A model generated the notes under the pieces. The model saw nothing but the letters and a program-made list of their open reading frames with translations. It was not told the DNA's origin and did no database searches. A stretch of 48,823 bases of DNA from the NCBI GenBank assembly GCA_902627745.1, contig CACOKG010000005.1:1-48823 (forward strand), written 5' to 3'. A program made the position numbers and the translations under genes. The stretch comes from an uncultured Pelagibacteraceae bacterium (GTDB taxonomy: Bacteria; Pseudomonadota; Alphaproteobacteria; Pelagibacterales; Pelagibacteraceae). The first letter of the stretch is position 1; each line of letters opens with the position of its first letter. Below are positions 32,647-41,245 of the stretch, piece by piece.

Positions 32647-33725
32647 ATTAAAATTTTTTTATATTGTTCAATAGCATTGGACCAATCAAATTTAGATGAT
32701 AGTTCTTTTGCATTTTTACCAAAATGTAAGTATTTTTTATTTTCAATCATTGAGTTTAATGATGAATAAATATCATCTAGATTGTTTCCATCGCATATTA
32801 AACCAGTTTTATCATGTTGAATTGCATCTGCAGCACCACCATCGGCTCCACCTAAAGAAGGAACTCCGTATTGGGCGGCTTCTATATAAGCTATTCCAAA
32901 ACCCTCAACTGAACTTTTATGCTTTACAGATGGCATCACAAATATATTTGATTTTGCCACTAAAGCGTTTTTAAGACCATCCGTTATTTCTTTAAAAAAC
33001 ATTACTTGTCCACTTAAGTCGAGTTCTTTGACTAAATCTTTTAAATTTTGCTCTTCATCTCCATAGCCAACACAAATGTAAACAATATTTGGATAAATTT
33101 GTTTTAAGTTTCTTACAGCCATTAACACTTTTTCATGATTTTTTCTTTTATCAAATCTCGAAACTGTAATTAAACGTGGTGATTTTGTTTTAAGTAAGCT
33201 TTCAACTTTATTTAATGATGTCTTATTTAATTCTTGAGCTGGGTTAATTCCTGGATTTATTACAATAATTTTTTCTTGTTCTACACCATTTTCAACTGCT
33301 AAGTTTTTTGTAAATTCAGAATTTGCTATTATTTTTTCTACACTATTTAAAACTTTATTTATTCTTTTATTTAAAGAGCTACCTTTAGGATGATTAATTT
33401 CTTTTCCATGGATTAAACAATACTTTTTTTTATCAGTCTTAATCAATTCTAAACTCTTCCAATGATCAGCTATAATGCCTTGAACTTTATTTTCTTTAAC
33501 ATATTCATTAATTAATTGCGCTTTTCTTATTTTTCTTAAAAACTTAATTCCACCAACTCTTTCTATTGAGAAATTTTCATTTTTATCAAATTGGTTATGA
33601 TTTTCGTAGTAATCCGCAAAAACCTTTGTCATAAAGTTTTTTGACATTTCTTTGGCTAGTCCCCACATTAAATTTTGCATACCACCCACCTCTGGTGGAA
33701 AAGATCTAGTGACAATCAAATACAT
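32643..33725 (-). CDS. Family 4 glycosyltransferase
   Basis: A GT-B enzyme of 360 aa. SFPPEVGGMQNLMWGLAKEM is the typical acceptor-side start, ITVSRFDKRKNHEKVLMAVRNL opens the donor domain, and EGFGIAYIEAAQYGVPSLGG is the EX7E motif of retaining GT4 enzymes. It likely builds part of a surface glycan from a nucleotide sugar. Its start codon touches the stop of the upstream thioredoxin-like gene on the same strand. Confidence 0.88.
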   Translation of the reverse strand: MYLIVTRSFPPEVGGMQNLMWGLAKEMSKNFMTKVFADYYENHNQFDKNENFSIERVGGIKFLRKIRKAQLINEYVKENKVQGIIADHWKSLELIKTDKKKYCLIHGKEINHPKGSSLNKRINKVLNSVEKIIANSEFTKNLAVENGVEQEKIIVINPGINPAQELNKTSLNKVESLLKTKSPRLITVSRFDKRKNHEKVLMAVRNLKQIYPNIVYICVGYGDEEQNLKDLVKELDLSGQVMFFKEITDGLKNALVAKSNIFVMPSVKHKSSVEGFGIAYIEAAQYGVPSLGGADGGAADAIQHDKTGLICDGNNLDDIYSSLNSMIENKKYLHFGKNAKELSSKFDWSNAIEQYKKILI

Positions 33726-34279
33726 TAATTAGTTTTCCACTTAATGCTACATCCAGCACTAGGAATTTGGCTTTCAGGTCCTTTGCCAGTTTCAGCAATT
33801 TGTTTCATGGCTATTAATAAATCACTATCACCATTTCTTACAGGAACTAATTTTTTTAATTCTCTTAACCTTCCTCTGTATTGAAGTTCTAAATTCTTGT
33901 TATACCCAAAGAAATCTGGAGTACATACGGCATCATAAGTTCTTGCTATCTCTTGTGTTTCATCAACTAAATAGGGGAAATCAAATTGATTTTTTTTGGC
34001 AAATTCAATCATATTTTCAAATGAGTCTTCAGGATAATTTTCTGCATCATTGGCACAAATTGCTACAGAACTAATTCCTATATCTTTTAATTTTTTTGTC
34101 TCTTCAGCAATATCTTTTGTAACTGCTTTGACGTATGGACAATGATTACAAATAAACATGATTAATGTTCCATTTTCACCTTTAACATCTTCTAAAGATA
34201 AAATTTTATTATCAGTTGATTTAAGCTTAAAGTCATGGGCCTTTTGACCAAAATCACATATTGGAGTTTGTATTGGCAT
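33725..34279 (-). CDS. Thioredoxin-fold redoxin (AhpC/TSA-like)
   Basis: The 184-residue protein has a thioredoxin fold: an N-terminal FGQKAHDFKLKSTDNKILSLEDVKG, then GTLIMFICNHCPYVKAV with a CxxC active site (CNHC), then SVAICANDAENYPEDSFENM. It belongs to a group of alkyl-hydroperoxide-reductase/TlpA-like proteins found widely in bacteria and is without a signal peptide, so cytoplasmic. Catalytic partner and substrate are not evident. It is divergent from the gamma-carbonic anhydrase-like gene across 20 bases. Confidence 0.82.
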   Translation of the reverse strand: MPIQTPICDFGQKAHDFKLKSTDNKILSLEDVKGENGTLIMFICNHCPYVKAVTKDIAEETKKLKDIGISSVAICANDAENYPEDSFENMIEFAKKNQFDFPYLVDETQEIARTYDAVCTPDFFGYNKNLELQYRGRLRELKKLVPVRNGDSDLLIAMKQIAETGKGPESQIPSAGCSIKWKTN

Positions 34280-34299
34280 AATGTAATAATATATAAATT

Positions 34300-34812
34300 A
34301 TGTTTTACGATTTAAAAGATAAAAAACCAAAAAACTCTGGCGAAAATTGGGTAGCACCTAATGCAGTAATTATAGGTGATGTTACTTTAGAAAAAAATAC
34401 AAGTGTTTGGTTTAGTGCTACTTTAAGAGGAGATATTGAAAATATTCACATAGGCGAGGGATCAAATGTTCAAGATGGTTGTGTACTCCACACAGATCCT
34501 GGATGTCCTTTGAAAGTTGGAAAAGATGTAACCATTGGACATTTAGTTATGTTACATGGCTGTACGATAGGGGATAATAGCTTGATTGGAATTGGCGCGG
34601 TCATTCTTAACAAAGCTAAAATAGGAAAAAATTGTATTATTGGAGCTAAAGCTTTAATAACCGAGAATAAAGTAATACCAGATAATTCCCTAGTGGTTGG
34701 TTCTCCAGGTAAAGTTGTAAGGGAAGTCACAGAAGAGGAAAAGCAAGCAGTTTGGGAGAATACTAAACATTATCAAGATAATTGGAAAAAGTATTCTAAA
34801 TCAATTTTTTGA
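34300..34812 (+). CDS. Gamma-carbonic anhydrase family hexapeptide protein
   Basis: A left-handed beta-helix protein of 170 aa built from hexapeptide repeats (IGDVTL, IGEGSNVQDGCVLH, VGKDVTIGHLVMLHGC, IGDNSLIGIGAVIL, IGKNCIIGAKALI). Three histidines (LHTD and IGHLVMLHGC) match the zinc site of the Cam/YrdA/PaaY family. It may hydrate CO2 or act on a CoA thioester as PaaY does; many family members show no measurable carbonic anhydrase activity. The N-terminal sequence YDLKDKKPKNSGENWVAPNAVIIG is typical. Confidence 0.88.
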   Translation: MFYDLKDKKPKNSGENWVAPNAVIIGDVTLEKNTSVWFSATLRGDIENIHIGEGSNVQDGCVLHTDPGCPLKVGKDVTIGHLVMLHGCTIGDNSLIGIGAVILNKAKIGKNCIIGAKALITENKVIPDNSLVVGSPGKVVREVTEEEKQAVWENTKHYQDNWKKYSKSIF

Positions 34813-34849
34813 AGTACCATTGTCTCTCTATTAGTTATAATATTAATTA

Positions 34850-36214
34850 TTGAAAAAATTATTACTTAATAAAATTGGAAGAAGACAATTTCTAAAAACA
34901 TCTTTATCCGGATTAGCTTTTGCAGCATTCCCAAGCATTTCTTTTTCACAATCAAATCCTGAAGTAGTTGTTATTGGTGCAGGATCATCAGGTTTAGCTG
35001 CTACAGCTGAATTAATGAGAAGAGGCATATCCGTTCTTTGTATCGAAGGTATGAATAGAATAGGTGGCAGATGTTATACTGATATAACTTCTTTCAACGG
35101 CCTACCAGCAGATCATGGTGCACATTGGCTTCATGCTAAAAAAGGTAATGAACTATATAAATTTGGCAGAGAAAATAAAGATAAATTTAAAATTTATAAC
35201 GAACCTTCTACATCAGTTGTTTACGATGGAAAAAGTAAAGTAAGTGGAAGTACTTTTTGGAGAGTATATAAAGTAATAAAAGAAATTTATGGCGAAGGCG
35301 GTATAGATGAGCCATTACTAAATAAAATCCCTGAAAAAATTAAAAAAAATCCTTGGTTTGATACTGCTCATGCAGCAATTAATGCTAGAGACTTTGATAA
35401 TCTTTCTATAGCTGACGACAGTTTAAATTATGAAGATAATTATTGGGAAAGTGGAAATGCATTTTGCAGAGAAGGGTATGGTACATTGTTAGCGTATTAT
35501 AGAAAAGATGTACCTGTAAAACTAAATACAATCGTAAGTGAAATTAAATGGGGTGGAAAAGGTGTACAAATTGAAACTAACAAAGGAACAATAAAAGCTA
35601 AAGCATGTATAGTAACTACATCTGTTGGTGTTCTCAGAGCAGAAAAAATAAAATTTTCACCAAAATTACATCCTAGAAAATATGAGGCTTTTGAAGGAAT
35701 TACTATGGGGCCATCTAATCGAGTTATAATAGAATTAAAAAAAAAATTTGTAAGCAAATTTAAGAAAGATACTAATTTTTATTCTAAAATTAATAGTAAC
35801 GGTGCAAAATCACCAGAAGGGATTGGTTATGGTTTATTAAAAATGGGTGGAACTAATTTATGTCTTTTTGCTCTTAATGGAGAGTTTTCAAGAAGTTTAG
35901 AAAATGAAGGTAGCGAAGCAATGATAGATTTTGTTATTAACCAACTTAAATCAAATTTTGGTTCAAAGTTTTATGATAAATATTTTGTTAAAGCCGTAGC
36001 AACAGGTTGGAATAAAAATCCATTCACTCTAGGTGCTTACTCTGGCGCGGTACCAGGTAAAGCAAATCTAAGACCCAGATTAAAAAGGCCTGTAGGAGAA
36101 AGAATTTTCTTTGCTGGAGAAGCTACTGCTAGTGCCTATGGAACTGTTCATGGTGCTAATAGGAGTGGAATAAGAGCCGCTACTGATGTTTTTATTTCAG
36201 ATGCATTAGATTAG
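34850..36214 (+). CDS. Flavin-containing amine oxidase with twin-arginine signal
   Basis: A 454-aa FAD enzyme. After an N-terminal Tat-like signal (KIGRRQFLKTSLSGLAFAA) comes the dinucleotide-binding motif VVVIGAGSSGLAATAELMRRG, RIGGRCYTD, and the C-terminal ERIFFAGEATASAYGTVHGANRSG of the monoamine/polyamine oxidase family. The signal suggests export as a folded, FAD-loaded protein to the periplasm. Start is a TTG at 34850, as no ATG is available before the signal. It would oxidise a primary or secondary amine to an aldehyde plus ammonia and peroxide; the substrate is unknown. Confidence 0.88.
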   Translation: MKKLLLNKIGRRQFLKTSLSGLAFAAFPSISFSQSNPEVVVIGAGSSGLAATAELMRRGISVLCIEGMNRIGGRCYTDITSFNGLPADHGAHWLHAKKGNELYKFGRENKDKFKIYNEPSTSVVYDGKSKVSGSTFWRVYKVIKEIYGEGGIDEPLLNKIPEKIKKNPWFDTAHAAINARDFDNLSIADDSLNYEDNYWESGNAFCREGYGTLLAYYRKDVPVKLNTIVSEIKWGGKGVQIETNKGTIKAKACIVTTSVGVLRAEKIKFSPKLHPRKYEAFEGITMGPSNRVIIELKKKFVSKFKKDTNFYSKINSNGAKSPEGIGYGLLKMGGTNLCLFALNGEFSRSLENEGSEAMIDFVINQLKSNFGSKFYDKYFVKAVATGWNKNPFTLGAYSGAVPGKANLRPRLKRPVGERIFFAGEATASAYGTVHGANRSGIRAATDVFISDALD

Positions 36215-36237
36215 ATTTAGGAACTAACCAAACATTA

Positions 36238-36540
36238 TTATAATACTTTCTCAAAGCCCTCAAAATTTGGTGCACCTAAGTATAAATCTTTATGTTTTCC
36301 AGCATCTTTGTGAGCAAGTCTAAATGCTTCTGATTTTGTCCAATTCCAAAAATCTTCTTTTGAATTCCATATACTATGAGATGCATATAAGGTATGATCA
36401 TCTTTTTCCTCACCTCTAACTAAATTAAAATTTTTAAAACCTGGCACTTCTTCTAAATGAGTCTCTCTGTTTTTCCAGACATTCTCAAACTCCGTCTCTT
36501 TACCTTTTACGATCTTAAACCTATTCATTGCAATAAACAT
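36238..36540 (-). CDS. Antibiotic biosynthesis monooxygenase (ABM) domain protein, HmoA/IsdG-like
   Basis: A single 100-residue ABM dimeric alpha-beta-barrel domain: FIAMNRFKIVKGKETEFENVW, FKNFNLVRGEE and SHSIWNSKEDFWNWTKSEAFRLAHKDAG are close to heme-degrading monooxygenase-like proteins (HmoA). It could release iron from heme or act as a quinol-type monooxygenase. It has an excellent ribosome site, AGGAGG, 4 bases before its ATG and directly after the stop of the small gene at 36548-36664, so the two are one transcript. Confidence 0.8.
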   Translation of the reverse strand: MFIAMNRFKIVKGKETEFENVWKNRETHLEEVPGFKNFNLVRGEEKDDHTLYASHSIWNSKEDFWNWTKSEAFRLAHKDAGKHKDLYLGAPNFEGFEKVL

Positions 36541-36547
36541 ATTCCTC

Positions 36548-36664
36548 CTAAATTTTGCCTATACCAAAAAAAGCACCCGCAATTATTATTAACCAAATTA
36601 TTCCTTTTATTAAAAAAAAAGAAAAACCACCTACTAATAAATACTTTTTAATTTTTTTTTTCAC
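36548..36664 (-). CDS. 38-residue membrane peptide (absent from the ORF track)
   Basis: Translating the minus strand from GTG at 36664 gives 38 residues: a very basic start (VKKKIKKYLLVGG) followed by one membrane segment (FLIKGIIWLIIIAGAFFGIG) and a short end. An in-frame stop two codons upstream of the GTG confines the start. The stop lies just before the AGGAGG ribosome site of the ABM monooxygenase gene, which suggests an operon. Short proteins with this basic-head, KGxxW, single-helix pattern are, as far as I recall, common in alphaproteobacterial genomes, but no function is known. The remaining 75 bases to the next gene show nothing clear. Confidence 0.65.
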   Translation of the reverse strand: MKKKIKKYLLVGGFSFFLIKGIIWLIIIAGAFFGIGKI

Positions 36665-36739
36665 AAATTAGAATCTACCAATTAAAAAACATGTATCGAT
36701 GCGATATTTAGACTTATATTAGATATTCAATAACTTTGT

Positions 36740-37339
36740 TTATGGAACTAGCCAAGCATTTTTGCTATTTTCAAAATCAAATTTTGCTCTTCTATGTCCT
36801 TTTGCAGCAAGATAAAGCCATTCAACAGATTTTATTTTACATTTTATTACTGTAAAATTCTTGTAACCTTCTTCACTTTGTTCCATAGAATAATCAAAAT
36901 CCTCTAATTTAGATATCATTCCAGATGTTGGTTTATCTGAGTTAGTTCCTGGAGGGCTATCAGTTAAATAGCATCTTCTGCTTATATGCTGGGTTTTTTT
37001 CCATGAAGCTTCTGTTGTAGAATTTTGATTATTAACTTCACACTCAACTTTTACTCTTAATTGTATCTTTTCTTCTTTATCGTAAAAAACTAGAGAAGCT
37101 CTTTTATTTTTCTTAAGAATTTCTACTTTTGGTGATCTTAAATCAGTATGAAATTGTAATAGATTGTTTGCTCTATCTGATTTTCTAAGAACAACAATTC
37201 TTCCATCTACCTCATCTTGATGGGTACAAATAAAGACAGGAATTCTAAAAGGAGAAGCTCTATTAGTCACAGCATCATCGAGCATAGACCAATACTTATT
37301 TTGAATTTCCTCGAAATTTTCATAGTATGCTGGCTGCAT
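36740..37339 (-). CDS. Pyridoxamine 5'-phosphate oxidase-related FMN-binding protein
   Basis: A split-barrel flavoprotein of 199 aa. PFRIPVFICTHQDEVDGRIVVLRK, LQFHTDLRSPKVEILKKNKRASLVFYD and a C-terminal VEWLYLAAKGHRRAKFDF correspond to the general PNPOx-like family. It differs enough from true PdxH that vitamin B6 oxidation is not assured; it may reduce or oxidise another flavin-dependent substrate. It follows the dehydrogenase gene by 3 bases on the same strand, suggesting joint transcription. Confidence 0.8.
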   Translation of the reverse strand: MQPAYYENFEEIQNKYWSMLDDAVTNRASPFRIPVFICTHQDEVDGRIVVLRKSDRANNLLQFHTDLRSPKVEILKKNKRASLVFYDKEEKIQLRVKVECEVNNQNSTTEASWKKTQHISRRCYLTDSPPGTNSDKPTSGMISKLEDFDYSMEQSEEGYKNFTVIKCKIKSVEWLYLAAKGHRRAKFDFENSKNAWLVP

Positions 37340-37342
37340 ACA

Positions 37343-38212
37343 TTACTTTCTAAATCTTTTAATTAAGCTTGAAGTATCCCAACGATTTCCACCTATACCT
37401 TGTACTTCTCCATAAAATTTATCAACTAATTCCGTAACAGGTAACAGTGAACCATTATTTTTAGCCTCATCCATTGCAATCTTTAAATCTTTTCTCATCC
37501 AATCAACAGCAAAACCAAAATCAAACTTATCATCAATCATTGTTTTATATCTATTTTCCATTTGCCAAGATTGTGCAGCACCTTTTGAAATTACCTCAAT
37601 AACATCCTCCATGTTTAAACCGGCTTTCATTCCAAAATTTATACCTTCTGATAATCCTTGAACTAATCCAGCTATACAAATCTGGTTCACCATTTTAGCT
37701 AATTGTCCAGAGCCAGCGTTACCAAGTAACTTCATTTTTTTACTGTAACAATCAACTTTATCTTTTGCTTTATCAAAGTCAGCTTGATCGCCACCGATCA
37801 TAACTGTTAATGCACCATTTTCTGCTCCAGCTTGTCCACCAGATACAGGAGCATCTAATGCGCCAAATCCATTTTTCTTTGCGTAATCATAAATCTCTCT
37901 TGCAATTGTTGCTGATGCTGTAGTGTTATCAATATAGACTGCACCCTTTTTAATTGTTTTGAAAGCTCCCTTATCACCAAAAGTTACCTCTCTTAAGTCA
38001 TTATCATTTCCAACACAGGTAAAAATATATTCAGCATCTTTAGCTGCATCTGCTGGAGTTTCAGCCATTTTACCCTTGTATTCTCCGATCCATTTTTCTG
38101 CTTTTGATTTTGTACGATTAAAAACAGTTACATTGTGACCGCCTTTTGATATATATCCTGCCATTGGATAGCCCATTACACCAAGACCTATGAAAGCAAC
38201 ATTACAGCTCAT
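37343..38212 (-). CDS. 3-hydroxyisobutyrate dehydrogenase-family oxidoreductase
   Basis: Beta-hydroxyacid dehydrogenase of 289 aa: VAFIGLGVMGYPMAGYISKGG is the NAD(P)-binding loop plus signature, DAPVSGGQAGAENGALTVMIGG the substrate-binding motif, and GSGQLAKMVNQI carries the catalytic lysine. The family includes GarR (tartronate semialdehyde reductase), MmsB and gamma-hydroxybutyrate/succinic semialdehyde reductases. The substrate is not fixed by context. It is divergent, by 8 bases, from an MFS transporter, which may carry a related organic acid. Confidence 0.88.
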   Translation of the reverse strand: MSCNVAFIGLGVMGYPMAGYISKGGHNVTVFNRTKSKAEKWIGEYKGKMAETPADAAKDAEYIFTCVGNDNDLREVTFGDKGAFKTIKKGAVYIDNTTASATIAREIYDYAKKNGFGALDAPVSGGQAGAENGALTVMIGGDQADFDKAKDKVDCYSKKMKLLGNAGSGQLAKMVNQICIAGLVQGLSEGINFGMKAGLNMEDVIEVISKGAAQSWQMENRYKTMIDDKFDFGFAVDWMRKDLKIAMDEAKNNGSLLPVTELVDKFYGEVQGIGGNRWDTSSLIKRFRK

Positions 38213-38220
38213 AATTTTTT

Positions 38221-39429
38221 ATGTTTAAAAGTTTAAGTTTAAAAGTAATTATATTTGGATTTATCTTTACATTTTTTTCTAGTTTTGGACAGAGTTTTTT
38301 TCTTGGTTTATTTAATTCAAGTATTAGAGAAACACTCTCAATAACCCATGGACAATTTGGCTCAATTTATGCTTCTGCAACATTATTAAGTAGCTTTCTT
38401 TTAATTTGGGTTGGTAAAAAAATTGATGACATAAATATTTTTAGATTTGCATTATATGTAATTCTTTTGTTAGCTTTTTCTTGTTTTTTATTTTCAAAAA
38501 TTTCATCAATAGTGTTTTTATTCATTGCTGTTTTTTTAATGAGGTTTTCTGGTCAAGGATTAATGTCTCATACAGCAACCACAACGATTTCAAGGTTTTT
38601 TACTAAATCAAGAGGTAAAGCTCTAAGTATATGTTGGTTTGGATTATCAACTGCAGAATTTATTTTACCAGTTTTAATAGTTTATTTACTTACTTTAACT
38701 GCGTGGCAAAACATTTGGTTATCTATTTCCATACTAATACTATTTTTTTTACCACTTATTTCTTTTGCGTTAATCAAAAATTTGAACTTTGATTCAAGAG
38801 AAGATGTAAATGATCAAAATTTTGTTGAAAAAGAAATTAAAAATTGGACACGTGTTGAGGTTTTAAAAGATTATAGATTTTATATAGTTTGTTTGAATAT
38901 GTTAGCAATGCCTTGGATTGCTACCGGTGTATTTGTTTATCAATCATACATTACAGAGTCAAAAGAGTGGGGTGAATTTGTTATAGCACAATCATTTATG
39001 GCTTATTCTGTCTTATCAGTCATTACTTTATTAGGCTCTGGTTTTTTAATTGATAAATTTACCAGCAGAAAATTATTGATCTTTATGAATATACCTTTGT
39101 TAATTTCAATGTTGGTTTTGTTTTATTTAGATATTTCTATTTCTGCTTTTATATTCCTAGGTTTAATTGGAATCTCAAATGGGCTTGCCAATGTCCTTGG
39201 GTCTTCGACTTGGGCTGAGATTTATGGCGTAAAATATATTGGATCAATAAAAGCATTAACAACAGCATTAATGGTATTTTCTACTGCTTTTGGCACTGCT
39301 TTATTTGGATTATTAATTGACAAAGGCTTTAGTATTGAACAAATAGCAGTGATTTCATTTGTATATATTTTCTTGTCTTTAATTGCTCTGTTCTTGGTTA
39401 GAAATAGGTTAAATCCTGAATATATCTAA
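38221..39429 (+). CDS. MFS transporter (12 membrane helices)
   Basis: A 402-aa hydrophobic protein with about twelve helices in two sets of six, separated by a hydrophilic loop around residues 192-215. The helix-2/3 loop reads LIWVGKKIDDINIFRF, matching the DRxGRR-like MFS motif, and FLIDKFTSRK repeats it in the second half. FFTKSRGKALSICWFGLSTAEFILP is also typical of MFS permeases. Substrate unknown; the facing dehydrogenase gene hints at a small organic acid. Start at 38221 is 8 bases from that gene's start. Confidence 0.85.
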   Translation: MFKSLSLKVIIFGFIFTFFSSFGQSFFLGLFNSSIRETLSITHGQFGSIYASATLLSSFLLIWVGKKIDDINIFRFALYVILLLAFSCFLFSKISSIVFLFIAVFLMRFSGQGLMSHTATTTISRFFTKSRGKALSICWFGLSTAEFILPVLIVYLLTLTAWQNIWLSISILILFFLPLISFALIKNLNFDSREDVNDQNFVEKEIKNWTRVEVLKDYRFYIVCLNMLAMPWIATGVFVYQSYITESKEWGEFVIAQSFMAYSVLSVITLLGSGFLIDKFTSRKLLIFMNIPLLISMLVLFYLDISISAFIFLGLIGISNGLANVLGSSTWAEIYGVKYIGSIKALTTALMVFSTAFGTALFGLLIDKGFSIEQIAVISFVYIFLSLIALFLVRNRLNPEYI

Positions 39430-39471
39430 ATAATCCTTGCTTTTTTTAATAACAGCTTATAGATAACCGGC

Positions 39472-39999
39472 ATGGCAAGAGTAACTGTTGAAGATTGTAT
39501 TGATAAAGTAGATAGTCCCTATGAATTAGTTTTGGTTGCAAAAGAAAGAGCAACTCAGCTCAATACTGGGATAGAACCAACCTTAGATCGTGACAATGAC
39601 AAAAATACAGTTATTGCATTAAGAGAAATAGCTGAAGAAAATATTAAGGTAGATGATTTAACTGAAAGCGCTGTCTATAAATTAAGAAAACATGTAGAAC
39701 AAATTGACGATGGTGCTGAAGCTGATGAGGATGTTGGTGATGATTTTGAAAGCTTATATAAAGGTGAGATCTCGAAAAGTGGAACACCTATTCTACCATC
39801 TAAAAGAGCACGAAAAGCACCTGAAAAAATTCAAGTTTCTAAAGATGATTTAGCAGAATTATCTGAAACTGCTCAGCCAGATGTGCCAGAAGCTCCTGTA
39901 TCAGAAGACACTGAAGCAGAACAGGGAGATGTTTCTTTGGATCAAGTCTCTGAAAGTGAAGATCAAGCAGCAGACGATACTGATACTTCTAATTCTTAA
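39472..39999 (+). CDS. rpoZ: RNA polymerase omega subunit with long acidic tail
   Basis: The first ~85 residues are Rpo[28 protein letters not shown], then [15 protein letters not shown]. The subunit helps fold RpoB'/beta-prime and assemble RNA polymerase. After this comes a roughly 90-residue tail, rich in Asp, Glu, Ser and Pro (for example [17 protein letters not shown] and [17 protein letters not shown]), so at 175 aa it is well above the usual length of about 90-135. It stands alone, between an MFS gene and a convergent CoA-transferase gene; a gmk or spoT partner is not adjacent. Confidence 0.92.
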   Translation: MARVTVEDCIDKVDSPYELVLVAKERATQLNTGIEPTLDRDNDKNTVIALREIAEENIKVDDLTESAVYKLRKHVEQIDDGAEADEDVGDDFESLYKGEISKSGTPILPSKRARKAPEKIQVSKDDLAELSETAQPDVPEAPVSEDTEAEQGDVSLDQVSESEDQAADDTDTSNS

Positions 40000-40005
40000 A
40001 GTTTA

Positions 40006-41151
40006 TTAATTACAAAATTCCTTTATTATTTTTTGTCGGTGTTCATCTAGATCAGGTATGTCACCTCTTGTTTTTTCATCTTTATAAGAAGACATTTTAA
40101 TTGGATTTCCAGCTAATTTAAAATCACCAACAACCTTATGAAATGCTTTAACAATCATATTTCTTGATTCTACTTGAGGGTTCTCAACTGCTTCCTTAAT
40201 ATTAAATATTGGTCCACATGGAATTTTATCTTTTTCCATTTCATTAACCCATTCGCTTGTTTTTTTAGAAGACAGTTTATCTTCTAAAATTTTTTTAAGT
40301 TCATCCATATTTTTTGCTCTAGATGAATTATCTGAAAATTTTGGATCTTTAATTACCTCCGGGATTTGAAGAAGATTACAAAGTTTTTCAAACAATTTAT
40401 CATTTCCTGCAGCAATTATTATGTAGCTATCTTGAGTTTTAAAAGCTTCAAATGGAGCAATCGATGGATGTCTTGATCCCATCGGCTTTGGAATTTCGTT
40501 GTTTGAGAGGTATCTAGCTATAGCGTTTTCTAAAATAGCAATTTGACAATCAAGCATCGAAACATCTATGAACATTCCCTTTCCAGTTTTTTGTCTATCA
40601 TATAAGGCAGCATTAATTCCGATTGCAGTAAAAAGCCCAGCAGTGATGTCTCCAATTGATGTTCCAACTCTCGTTGGTTCGGAATTAGGTTGGCCAGTAA
40701 CACTCATTAAACCACCCATGCCCTGAACTACCATATCATAAGCTGGTAATTCTTTGAGAGGACCTGTTTGACCAAACCCTGAGGCAGAAGCATAAATCAG
40801 TTTAGGATATTTTTTATTAACATCTTTCCATCCATATCCCCATTTTTCTAAAGTTCCTGGTTTAAAATTTTCAACTAAAATATCTGCTTTAGATAAGATT
40901 TTTTCAAATATCTTTTTATCCTCATTATTTTTTAGATTTAGTGCAATACTTTCTTTTCCTCTATTTAAAGACATAAAATAAGCTGAGTAATCTTTAATAA
41001 ATGGTCCAAATTTTCTTGAGTCATCTCCTATTTCGGGTGCTTCGACTTTAATTACTCTTGCACCTAAATCTGATAATATCATGGTGCAGTAAGGACCCAC
41101 TAATACCCTTGTTAAATCAATTACCAGTAGATTTTTTAGAGGTCCATCCAT
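40006..41151 (-). CDS. Family III CoA-transferase (CaiB/BaiF)
   Basis: A 381-aa class III CoA-transferase. LVIDLTRVLVGPYCTMILSDLGARVIKVEAPE is the family start, with the catalytic aspartate expected in the AYDMVVQGMGGLMSVTG stretch, and FKPGTLEKWGYGW and ASGFGQTGP are other hallmarks. It moves CoA from one acyl-CoA to a carboxylic acid, activating it for catabolism (formyl-, succinyl-, itaconyl- or mesaconyl-type). It is divergent from the TRAP binding-protein gene, across 94 bases, so a TRAP-imported organic acid is a reasonable candidate substrate. Confidence 0.9.
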   Translation of the reverse strand: MDGPLKNLLVIDLTRVLVGPYCTMILSDLGARVIKVEAPEIGDDSRKFGPFIKDYSAYFMSLNRGKESIALNLKNNEDKKIFEKILSKADILVENFKPGTLEKWGYGWKDVNKKYPKLIYASASGFGQTGPLKELPAYDMVVQGMGGLMSVTGQPNSEPTRVGTSIGDITAGLFTAIGINAALYDRQKTGKGMFIDVSMLDCQIAILENAIARYLSNNEIPKPMGSRHPSIAPFEAFKTQDSYIIIAAGNDKLFEKLCNLLQIPEVIKDPKFSDNSSRAKNMDELKKILEDKLSSKKTSEWVNEMEKDKIPCGPIFNIKEAVENPQVESRNMIVKAFHKVVGDFKLAGNPIKMSSYKDEKTRGDIPDLDEHRQKIIKEFCN

Positions 41152-41182
41152 ATTTTTTTAACTAACTTGAGTTTTTGTCGAC

Positions 41183-41211
41183 TTGACTCTTATTAATAAG
41201 TTCACTTTAAT
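41183..41211 (+). promoter_or_regulatory. Predicted promoter of the TRAP operon
   Basis: TTGACT (41183-41188), 17-base spacer, TTTAAT (41206-41211), the same hexamers and spacing as before tctC. A GAGGGA ribosome site precedes the ATG at 41246. The region also carries the start of the divergent CoA-transferase gene. Confidence 0.65.
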
Positions 41212-41245
41212 TGAATTATAAAAAATAACAATAGAGGGAAAAATA

